This document shows positions 51,401 to 58,157 of a stretch of DNA of 64,000 bases, piece by piece. Each line of letters starts with the position of its first letter. Position 1 is the first letter of the stretch. Location: the NCBI RefSeq assembly GCF_030249855.1, contig NZ_JANURN010000003.1, positions 1-64,000 of the forward strand. The letters are read 5' to 3'. The translations under genes were made by a program, and so were the position numbers. The notes below the pieces were generated by a model. That model ran no database searches and was not told the DNA's origin. It saw nothing but the letters and a program-made list of their open reading frames with translations. Source of the stretch: Helicobacter_B zhangjianzhongii. GTDB taxonomy: Bacteria; Campylobacterota; Campylobacteria; Campylobacterales; Helicobacteraceae.

Positions 51401-52982
51401 CCCAAAGCCCATAATCGACAGAGAAAAAGGTGTCATATACTTAACAGAAAGGCAGCGCACAGAGCAGCTTATAAAGCCTATTTTGCGTGGCAGAGATATT
51501 AAGCGGTATAGCTATGAGTGGGCAGGATTGTGGATAATCAATACGCACAATGGCTATACAACTTGTCATACTGAGCGTGAGCTAGTATCTAAAAACATAG
51601 AAACTGAACTTGTCATTTTGAGCGATAGCGAAAAATCTAAAAATACAGAATCTAAAACTTGTCATACAAACCCTACCACTTGTCATACTGAGCGTAGCGA
51701 AGTATCTAGCATAGAATCTAAAAAAGATTTTTCGCCTTTTTCAAAGGCTCAAAATGACAAAGTAAAAAAGACTAAAAACGGCAATAAAAACAAACAAAGC
51801 GAAGTTTCTTTAGAAAATGACAAAAAACAGAAAATCCCACCCATTGATATAAACGATTATCCAGCCCTAAAAGCACATTTAGACACACATTGGGATAAAA
51901 TCGCCAAAAGAGCCGACAAAGGGGAAACACCTTATAACCTTAGAAATTGTGCGTATTTAGAAGAGTTTGCAAAAGAAAAGATTGTGTATAGCGAGATTGT
52001 AAAAGAACCGCAGTTTTACTTAGATAACGGGGAGTTTAAATTTGGTAGCTTTTATGCAGAAGCAACGAGCTTTATCCTAAGTGGGAATGAAAACTTTAAA
52101 CACTCTTTGCATTATCTTTTAGGAGTCTTGCATTCTAAACTTATCACTTATGCCTTTAAGGAATTTTATGCAGGTGGTGGGCTAGGTGAGAGTGGATATA
52201 GATATAAAAAGGCGTTTTTAGAGCGACTCCCAATTCCTAAAGTGGATTCTAAGACTGAAGCGGAGTTTATACAAATCGTGCAAGAGATACTAGAAAAGAA
52301 AAAAGTAGATTCTACTATCGACACACCGACACTAGAATCTAAATTAGACAACCTAGTCTATCAACTCTACAACCTAAGCGATGATGAAATAGAGCTTATA
52401 GAATCTATTGGGGGGGGGGTAATCATAGCCCTACTTCTCATAGCAGCCATTGATAGTAGGCTTCCCAACCTTACCAAACTGCTTATAGAAAATTTTGAGA
52501 AAGAATTATGCGAAGCCTTTAGATTCTGTGATGGGCTAAAACTCCCAAAAAGAGAGTATCAAGGGAAGATTTCGTGGCAACGCGTTACACAAGAGCCAAG
52601 TTTTATTATGGAATCTGATTATTACCTTTTAGATTCTATGGCATTTTTAACAAGCAAGTCAAAAGAGAGATTGTTATACATACTTGGATTTCTTAATTCT
52701 AAAACGATTTTTTATTATTTTAAAAATATAGGGCATTTATATGCTGATAAAGGCTTTTTGCTTTCTAATCAATATGTAGAAAAATTCCCTATCCCCAAAA
52801 TCACAGAATCTAATAAGCCCTTGTGCGATGAGATTATAAAATGTGTAGAGCAGATTCTGTCATTGCAAGGCGAACCAGAAGCAATCCACAAAGACACCAA
52901 AGAGCTAGAATCTAAAATAGATTCTTTAGTCTATAAACTCTACAACCTAAGCAATGATGAAATTGCAACTATAGAATCCTAA
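51393..52982 (+). CDS. Target-recognition protein of the split methylase, two modules joined by a G10 tract
   Basis: 529 residues; ATG 51393 follows AAAGGAG. It begins with the segment the methylase lacks (ERQRTEQLIKPILRGRDIKRYSYEWAGLW). First module ends LDNLVYQLYNLSDDEIELIES, the usual C-terminus of these enzymes. A G10 tract (52410-52419) then fuses a second module (ITW-type ISWQRVTQEPSFIMESDYYL ... IDSLVYKLYNLSNDEIATIES). With 9 G a TAA follows at once, with 11 G a stop comes about 16 codons later, so off states would end after module one. Residues ~54-148 are an in-frame repeat insertion (CHTERSEVSS), and a GTCATTGC-type remnant lies at 52857-52893. Confidence 0.75.
   Translation: MTSPKPIIDREKGVIYLTERQRTEQLIKPILRGRDIKRYSYEWAGLWIINTHNGYTTCHTERELVSKNIETELVILSDSEKSKNTESKTCHTNPTTCHTERSEVSSIESKKDFSPFSKAQNDKVKKTKNGNKNKQSEVSLENDKKQKIPPIDINDYPALKAHLDTHWDKIAKRADKGETPYNLRNCAYLEEFAKEKIVYSEIVKEPQFYLDNGEFKFGSFYAEATSFILSGNENFKHSLHYLLGVLHSKLITYAFKEFYAGGGLGESGYRYKKAFLERLPIPKVDSKTEAEFIQIVQEILEKKKVDSTIDTPTLESKLDNLVYQLYNLSDDEIELIESIGGGVIIALLLIAAIDSRLPNLTKLLIENFEKELCEAFRFCDGLKLPKREYQGKISWQRVTQEPSFIMESDYYLLDSMAFLTSKSKERLLYILGFLNSKTIFYYFKNIGHLYADKGFLLSNQYVEKFPIPKITESNKPLCDEIIKCVEQILSLQGEPEAIHKDTKELESKIDSLVYKLYNLSNDEIATIES
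51555..51830 (+). repeat. TTGTCATACTGAGCG-type repeats inside the recognition gene
   Basis: At least three copies of ACTTGTCATACTGAGCG-like sequence (near 51560, 51610, 51681) plus a closing inverted piece GGCTCAAAATGACAA (near 51750). They read in frame as CHTEREL, VILSDSEKS and CHTERSEVS between INTHNGY and IPPIDINDYP of the protein. Confidence 0.75.
52410..52419 (+). repeat. G10 contingency tract joining two recognition modules
   Basis: Ten G in phase encode GGG plus the first base of a Val codon. Nine G would give GGG GGG GGG TAA. The tract lies exactly one codon after the end-of-protein motif DEIELIES. Confidence 0.85.
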
Positions 52983-52985
52983 GGC

Positions 52986-53007
52986 ATTATAACTTTTATG
53001 TTATAAT
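52986..53007 (+). promoter_or_regulatory. Promoter/operator of the higBA-like pair
   Basis: ATTATAAC (52986-52993) and GTTATAAT (53000-53007) form an 8-bp inverted repeat whose right arm contains the -10 TATAAT (53002-53007), 32 bases before the toxin ATG. A dyad over the -10 box is the expected site of antitoxin autorepression. Confidence 0.55.
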
Positions 53008-53038
53008 TTGCTTGGTAGCACAGAATAAGGGTTAGCAA

Positions 53039-53358
53039 ATGTGGGAGATTGAAATCTATGATAAGAAAACTCAAAATACACTAGAGGCACTTCCTACAAG
53101 CATAAAAGTCCATATCTACCGAATCTTTGAACTTTTAGAATGCTTTGGTAATGAAGTCAAAGAGCCACATACAAAAAGTTTAGGTAATGGGTTGTTTGAG
53201 CTAAAGGGCAAGAGGGGATTGCTAGAGTGTTTTTCACATATAAAAAGCAAAAAGTTATCATAGTGTTTCACTGCTTTATTAAAAAATCACAAAAAACACC
53301 TAAAAATGAGCTACAACAAGCAAGAAAGATTCTATCTATAATAAAGGAGCAAGAATGA
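53039..53358 (+). pseudogene. higB: HigB/Gp49-like toxin, frameshifted
   Basis: ATG 53039 reads MWEIEIYDKKTQNTLEALP and EPHTKSLGNGLFELKGK, typical of RelE/HigB Gp49-like toxins, then leaves the family frame at G4 (53214-53217) and stops at 53263. With one extra G the frame continues RGIARVFFTYKKQKVIIVF and HCFIKKSQKTPKNEL to TGA at 53358, giving 106 residues, the normal size. The toxin would cleave mRNA on the ribosome. The restored stop overlaps the antitoxin ATG. Either inactivated or a base-calling error. Confidence 0.75.
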
Positions 53359-53621
53359 CTTTCAAGGAGCTAAAGGCTAGAGCCTTACAAGATGATGAGT
53401 TTAAAAAAGAGTGGGACAATCAAAGTGCATTTTGGCAGATACAAAGGCAGCTTATACAAGCACGCATAGATTCTAATCTCTCGCAAGAGCAAATCGCACA
53501 AAGAATGCAAGTCAAGCAAAGTGCTGTCGCAAGGTTTGAAAAAGCAAGTAATGCAAATCTTAATACAATTATAAGCTATGCTAGGGCTGTGGGATTAAAA
53601 AAGCTTATGATAGAAGTGTAG
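53355..53621 (+). CDS. higA: HigA-like XRE-family antitoxin
   Basis: 88 residues. Helix-turn-helix: NLSQEQIAQRMQVKQSAVARFEKASNA-type segment (LSQEQIAQRM, KQSAVARFE) in the middle, followed by LNTIISYARAVGLKKL. Antitoxin of the preceding HigB-like toxin and probable repressor of the operon through the dyad at 52986. Intact, RBS AAAGGAG. Confidence 0.85.
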   Translation: MTFKELKARALQDDEFKKEWDNQSAFWQIQRQLIQARIDSNLSQEQIAQRMQVKQSAVARFEKASNANLNTIISYARAVGLKKLMIEV

Positions 53622-53921
53622 GCTATATCCTAAGCGATGATGAAATCGCCACCATAGAAAAGGGGTAAAAATGGATTGCCACGCGAATTTTCAATCCGCT
53701 CGCAATGACAGAAATGCACTAGATTGCTTCACTGCGTTCGCAATGACAATAAAAAAGCGGATTCTAGCGACAATGCCCTTTTTCCGTCATTGCGAAGCCC
53801 TTTAGGGCTGAAGCAATCCATAAAAAACAAGCTAAATTCTCTTAACTAGGCTAATGGTTATTTTCTATAATTTGCTATATTTCCCAAGGAATAAGTAAAG
53901 AAGCCAAAAGGAGTGGAGACA
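53622..53921. repeat. Gap with degenerate palindromic repeats
   Basis: Three GTCATTGCGAG-type elements: about 53670-53708 (inner CG-ATT/AAT-CG with one mismatch), 53712-53748 (degenerate) and 53788-53821 (inner AGCCCTTTAGGGCT), plus a GCGGATTCTAGC core variant. No gene seen. Confidence 0.65.
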
Positions 53922-54188
53922 ATGATAGATTACAGCACTTACAGCGAGAGAAAACTACAAGGCGAGCTAAATGCCACAAGAGCAGCTATCTCAAAACTTC
54001 AAAGCCAAAAAGTAAAGCTAGATAAAAAGATAGAAAAAACCACGCAAAAAGAAAATGCTATCAAACAGGCATTGACTCAAAGGCTTATGCCAAATGATGA
54101 GACTATCAATGCTTTAAACAATGCCACAAGTATAGGCGTTTTTGATACCTTTGATGAAGCAAAAAAAGCTTTAATGAGCGATGATTGA
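53922..54188 (+). CDS. RelB/DinJ-type antitoxin
   Basis: 88 residues from ATG 53922. Strongly helical, basic coiled-coil-like N-terminal half (ERKLQGELNATRAAISKLQS, KLDKKIEKTTQKENAIKQAL), then PNDETINALNNATSIGVFDTFDEAKKAL, the flexible toxin-binding tail typical of YafQ/RelE antitoxins. Its TGA overlaps the toxin ATG (ATGATTGATGA). An intact partner of a frameshifted toxin. Family by context and tail. Confidence 0.65.
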   Translation: MIDYSTYSERKLQGELNATRAAISKLQSQKVKLDKKIEKTTQKENAIKQALTQRLMPNDETINALNNATSIGVFDTFDEAKKALMSDD

Positions 54189-54462
54189 TGAGAAAAATCG
54201 ACATCAAAAACACCTTTAAAAAAGATTACAGGAAAGTTTTAAAGCAAGGTTGGAGTGAGTGCGATATTGATGAAGTGATTAAGCAACTTGCAGATGATGA
54301 TATTTAAACCCAGCATTGAGAGACCACCCACTAATCGGCGATTATAAAGACTTTAGAGAATGCCATATCAAAGACGATTTAGTAATTGTGTATAGGCGAA
54401 GTGTAGAGATTCTAAGCCTTTATCGCATAGGGCGACACCAAGATATTTTCAAAGGCTACTAA
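54188..54462 (+). pseudogene. YafQ-type toxin, frameshifted
   Basis: Reads RKIDIKNTFKKDYRKVLKQGW and CDIDEVIKQLADDDI, then TAA. Adding one T to T3 (54303-54305) restores LNPALRDHPLIGDYKDFREC, HIKDDLVIVYRR, LSLYRIGRHQDIFKGY up to TAA 54462: 91 residues with the complete YafQ/HP0894-like fold, including the catalytic His/Arg region near the end. An mRNA interferase when intact. As with HigB, one homopolymer base decides. Confidence 0.75.
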
Positions 54463-54610
54463 TCAGCACAAAAAGTGGATTCTAGTGGATTGCTTCAGCG
54501 TTGCTAATGACAGAAATGCACGAGATGCCGCGCAATCGCTACCGCGCTTACTTGCAATGACAAGCTTTTAGATCTAGCGGCAATGCCCTTTCCCGCTCAC
54601 TTGCGAGTCC

Positions 54611-54988
54611 TTAGCATTGATCCAAATCCCTATCAAAACTTAGCTTTTTATAGTGCTGCACTTTGCATTTAGCGCAAATAAGCGCATCAACAAAATCTAT
54701 ATGCTTATGCTCTATGATATTGAGCGTTTCAATCAATATGGCTTTATCTTTATTCACCACGCCTTCAAGGCAGAGGATAGTCTTTAAATCCTGCAAGACC
54801 TCAGCCTTATCAATCTTATAAAACTTTGTTAGGACAAAATACGCCTCCATAAGCACTTCGCTTAGAATCTCTGCTTGAATCTCGCCATTTTCTATCTGCC
54901 TAAAATACTCACTACTTACCGCCAAATGCTCATCATTATCGCCGATCAAAAAGCGGATAATGATATTTGTATCAATGAGATAGACCAT
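54611..54988 (-). CDS. vapC: VapC-like PIN-domain toxin
   Basis: 125 residues. PIN nuclease: YLIDTNIIIRFLIGDNDEH with the first Asp, EILSEVLMEAYFVL with Glu, HIDFVDALICAKCKV with Asp, and LSFDRDLDQC with the last Asp. All acidic residues are present, so it is probably active. VapC toxins cut tRNA or rRNA. Overlaps its antitoxin gene by 17 bases. Confidence 0.85.
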   Translation of the reverse strand: MVYLIDTNIIIRFLIGDNDEHLAVSSEYFRQIENGEIQAEILSEVLMEAYFVLTKFYKIDKAEVLQDLKTILCLEGVVNKDKAILIETLNIIEHKHIDFVDALICAKCKVQHYKKLSFDRDLDQC

Positions 54989-55250
54989 ATTTTTCTCCCA
55001 AAGCTTGAAGCAGAGCTTTTTGCTTTATATCTTGTAAATTTTCTAGGCTTTGCAAGGCTTTTTGCCCCCCTTGCACTTGATTTTTGTATTTGCCTGCAAG
55101 CTTTTTAGCGATAGAATTTTTCACTTGATTTACCGGATAGACAATCGCTAGCACCTGATGTTTCCTTTTATCCACAATCTGTATAGATTCTTTAAGGTTA
55201 GAAAAAATAGCCGTGTTTTTTTGAATCTCGCCAATGCCTACGCTAAGCAT
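54972..55250 (-). CDS. Phd/YefM-like antitoxin of the PIN toxin
   Basis: 92 residues. N-terminal segment LSVGIGEIQKNTAIFSNLKE then IQIVDKRKHQVLAIVYP follows the Phd/YefM pattern of DNA-binding strand-helix plus strand, with a basic, charged C-terminal part for toxin binding (SLENLQDIKQKALLQAL). Precedes and overlaps vapC. AAAGGAG ribosome site. Confidence 0.75.
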   Translation of the reverse strand: MLSVGIGEIQKNTAIFSNLKESIQIVDKRKHQVLAIVYPVNQVKNSIAKKLAGKYKNQVQGGQKALQSLENLQDIKQKALLQALGEKYGLSH

Positions 55251-55339
55251 TTTTGCTCCTTTTATATAAAATACTTGGCATTATACATAAAGTTGTAAAA
55301 CTTAGCCCCTGATAGTGTGGGTCTGTCTGCAAATACGCG

Positions 55340-55720
55340 AGATGCGCAAATACAAAAGTGGATTCTAGGGGGTGGGCGATTCAGTCTTGGGTGAGCAATT
55401 CACGCCATTGAAAAAATTTAGGGCAGTCACTATCGCCAAGATAGCTCCTACCCTAAATTTTTTCAAAGCACGCAAAGCCCCACCGTAAAGCGAAGCTTCT
55501 TTAGAAAACAAGCGACAGCGGTGCAAGGCGAAGCCGCAGCAGGTTTCTTTAGTAACTCTTAGAATCGTGCGGCAGTAAAGCAGGTTTTGTAAAGCAAACC
55601 AAGCTTTTTGAAGTAAAACAGGCTTTGTGAAAAAGCCCATTTTCTCTCACTCGCGAGCGAGTGAAGCGAGCGTGGCGATCCATAATCAAAAGTGGATTCT
55701 AGTGTAAAAGTGGATTCTAG
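55340..55720. repeat. Repeat mosaic upstream of gltX, copy 1 of a long duplicated element
   Basis: Contains core 15-mers (near 55352, 55690, 55707), the hairpin at 55408-55466, a long-mosaic piece (55486-55553) and a GCGAG-type palindrome near 55655-55682. Sequence from about 55355 to 55650 is almost the same as 59833-60065, except for about 68 bases (55486-55553) missing from the second copy. No gene between the antitoxin and gltX. Confidence 0.8.
55408..55466. repeat. 16-bp-stem hairpin, copy 1
   Basis: TTGAAAAAATTTAGGG (55408-55423) pairs perfectly with CCCTAAATTTTTTCAA (55451-55466). The loop carries CTATC/GATAG (55430-55434, 55440-55444). Identical in copy 2. Confidence 0.9.
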
Positions 55721-55879
55721 GGGATTGCTTCAGCGTTGCTAATGACAAAAATGCACGAGATGCCGCGCAATCGCTACCACGCTTACTTGCAATCTTTAGC
55801 GATAGTAAGAGCATTAGTCGCTTTATGCTACAATGCGCGGCAGTTTCATTCACTATTTTACATCTCACAAAGGTTGTTT

Positions 55880-57199
55880 ATGCTTCGTTTTGCCCCATCG
55901 CCCACAGGCGATATGCACATAGGAAACTTGCGCGCCGCGATTTTTAACTATATCCTTGCCAAGCAGCGTGGCGAGCGGTTTTTGATCCGCATAGAGGATA
56001 CTGATGTCGCGCGCAATATCGCTGGAAGCGATAAAGAGATCTTGCAGATATTAACGCTCTTTGGGCTATTGTGGGACGATCTGGTCTATCAAAGTGGCAA
56101 TTTCCCCTACCACAATCAGCTAGCCCAAAAGCTTATCGACAATGGCAAGGCATTTTACTGCTACTGCTCCAAAGACTTCCTAGAATCCAAAAAGCAAGAA
56201 GCCATAGCAGCAAAGCAGGCATTCCGCTATGATGATAGCTGGGCGGAGATCGAGAAAGACTCTGGTAAATCCCCTGTGATCCGCCTACGCAAATCCCTAG
56301 AGCCCATCACCTACCACGATAGTATCAAGGGCGAGCTACACTTCGCGCCAAATGAGCTAGATAGCTTTGTGATTATGCGAGAAGATGGCGTGCCTACCTA
56401 CAACTTCGCCTGCGCGTGCGATGATATGCTCTATGATATTAGCGCGATTGTGCGCGGCGAGGATCATACAAGCAATACGCCAAAGCAGATTCTAGTCCAT
56501 AGGGCATTAGGCTATGAAAAGCAGATAGAATACGCGCATTTGCCCATAATCCTAGGCGAGAGTGGCAAAAAGATGAGCAAGCGCGATAGTGCTTCAAGCG
56601 TGGCGTGGCTCTTGGAGCAAGGCTTCCTGCCAAGTGCGATTTGCAACTACCTAATCAGTATGGGCAATCACACACCTTATGAAATCTTTAGCCTAGAAGA
56701 AGCGATCGCGTGGTTTAGCCTTGAGAAAATCGCCAAAGCCCCCGTGCGCTTTGACCTAGCGCGGCTGCGCTTTGTCAATCACGCGCATTTATCGCGCCTT
56801 AGCGATAGTGATCTAGCGCTTTTGCTAGAGAGTAGCGATGAGTCTATGGGCAAGCTAGCTAGAATCTACCTAGAAGAAGCCAGCACGCTCAATGAGCTGC
56901 GCGATAAGATTAGCCCGATCTTCTCGCCAAAGGACATTAGCACGCTCTATGAGGGACAGGATTTTTCACAAGAATGCGCCGCCCTAGAAGAAGCGTTGCG
57001 TACGATCGCTGTCAATGCCCCACTAGAGTATGAGAGCTTCAAAGACCAAGCGATGCAAGCAAGTGGGCTAAAGGGCAAAGGCTTTTTCAAAGCCCTTAGG
57101 ATTTTGCTAACAGGTGCTAGCCACGGACCGGATTTATCCAAGCTCTATGCGATTTTGCGACCGCATTTGCGGGAGGTTGTGGTGTGTGTGGGGAGCTAG
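55880..57199 (+). CDS. gltX: Glutamyl-tRNA synthetase (GltX2-like length)
   Basis: 439 residues from ATG 55880 behind AAAGG. Class I synthetase: LRFAPSPTGDMHIGNLRAAI (HIGH-type), RIEDTDVARN, VIMREDGVPTYNFACACDD, IVRGEDHTSNTPKQILV, SGKKMSKRDSAS (KMSKR). Helicobacter has two GltX proteins; the one charging tRNA(Gln) in H. pylori (GltX2) is about this length, and its product is corrected by GatCAB (gatB is at 41.7 kb). Which paralogue this is cannot be settled here. Confidence 0.9.
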   Translation: MLRFAPSPTGDMHIGNLRAAIFNYILAKQRGERFLIRIEDTDVARNIAGSDKEILQILTLFGLLWDDLVYQSGNFPYHNQLAQKLIDNGKAFYCYCSKDFLESKKQEAIAAKQAFRYDDSWAEIEKDSGKSPVIRLRKSLEPITYHDSIKGELHFAPNELDSFVIMREDGVPTYNFACACDDMLYDISAIVRGEDHTSNTPKQILVHRALGYEKQIEYAHLPIILGESGKKMSKRDSASSVAWLLEQGFLPSAICNYLISMGNHTPYEIFSLEEAIAWFSLEKIAKAPVRFDLARLRFVNHAHLSRLSDSDLALLLESSDESMGKLARIYLEEASTLNELRDKISPIFSPKDISTLYEGQDFSQECAALEEALRTIAVNAPLEYESFKDQAMQASGLKGKGFFKALRILLTGASHGPDLSKLYAILRPHLREVVVCVGS

Positions 57200-57845
57200 C
57201 TTTGTTTGGTGGGGATTTGGCTTTACTAAAGAAGCCTGCTTGCGTGCCCCCGCCTTGCACCGCTTCGCTTGTTTTGCGCGATAAATCGTGGATTCTACGG
57301 CGCGGGCTTGCTCATTATCACCTAGATAAATCCCTGTGGGCGCGCCTTGAAAGCCTCACCGCAATGCTTAGAATCCTTAAAGAAGACAATCAGGGCGGTT
57401 TTGAAAAATCGCCCTCCTTTTCATTGCGAGAAAATCCGCAAGGATTTTTGTGGCGATCCACAAACCTTATCGCACTCCTAGAATCCACTTTTAGAAATTG
57501 CGGACAAAAATACAAAATGGATTCTAAAGGGCATAATGGATTGCCGCGCCTTGCTGTCGCAAGGCTCGCAATGACGACAAAAAAGTTTTTTCAAAAAGTG
57601 GATTCTAGGGAAATGCCAAAAATCCACAAACCTAGAATCCGCGTTTGAAAAACGCTTTAAAACGCCATAGGATTTTAAGATGTTTGACAAAAAGGCTCAA
57701 AGGTTAAAGAAGTCGCAGGCGGAAGGATTTTTGATGAAAAAGCGGGGTTGCGCAGCCTTTTGTGCGGAGATAAGCCTTGAGTGGCTATCGCACAAACAAA
57801 AGGCAAACTCCCCGCTTTTTCGCAAAAAGCCAACGCCACACTAAA
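57200..57845. repeat. Repeat array between gltX and yggT
   Basis: Two long mosaics (about 57220-57360, arms GGCGCGGGC 57299-57307 and GGGCGCGCC 57338-57346, imperfect; and about 57700-57840), core 15-mers near 57478 and 57595, palindromes with AAAATCC/GGATTTT (about 57431-57449) and GCCTTGC/GCAAGGC (57548-57565). Open frames here are repeat translations only. Confidence 0.8.
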
Positions 57846-57860
57846 AAAGGAGATGAAAAA

Positions 57861-58145
57861 ATGGGAATTATCATTACCTCTATCGCCAATATGCTTCATA
57901 TGCTAATTTGGGCATATATGTGGGTGCTAATTATTGCAGTCTTTCTTAGCTGGGTGCGTCCAGATCCTAGCAACCCTATCGTGCAGGTGCTTTACCGCCT
58001 AAGCTATCCGGTGCTGGATTTTGCACGCAGGAAGCTATATTTTCTTGTGTTTAATGGTGTGGATCTCTCGCCTTTAGCAGTGATTATTGGGCTGCAGATT
58101 TTGGATCAAGTGATTATGCAAGTGGCGTTTGCCCTAGCTCGCTAG
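57861..58145 (+). CDS. YggT-family membrane protein
   Basis: 94 residues from ATG 57861 (AAAGGAG). Two membrane helices (HMLIWAYMWVLIIAVFLSWV and LSPLAVIIGLQILDQVIM) and the family's WVRPDPSNPIVQVLYRLSYPVL. YggT proteins (YlmG-like) relate to cell-division or envelope tasks; no biochemical role known. A longer reading starts inside repeats and is rejected. slt follows 12 bases later. Confidence 0.85.
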   Translation: MGIIITSIANMLHMLIWAYMWVLIIAVFLSWVRPDPSNPIVQVLYRLSYPVLDFARRKLYFLVFNGVDLSPLAVIIGLQILDQVIMQVAFALAR

Positions 58146-58157
58146 CAAGGAGGGAAA

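Noticed and set aside
50465..51450. Intein or group I/II intron in the methylase
   Set aside because: The insertion stops the frame, lacks Hint-domain or reverse-transcriptase sequence, and carries an NYN gene with its own start.
43123..55250. Prophage or integrative element
   Set aside because: No integrase, portal, capsid or conjugation gene, and no flanking tRNA or attachment repeat.
55365..55640. Minus-strand frames in the duplicated element (also 59843-60094)
   Set aside because: The same peptide appears in both copies because the DNA is duplicated; stems and repeats explain the open frame, and no start signal is seen.
57184..57848. Open frames between gltX and yggT
   Set aside because: Repeat translations only, in both directions.
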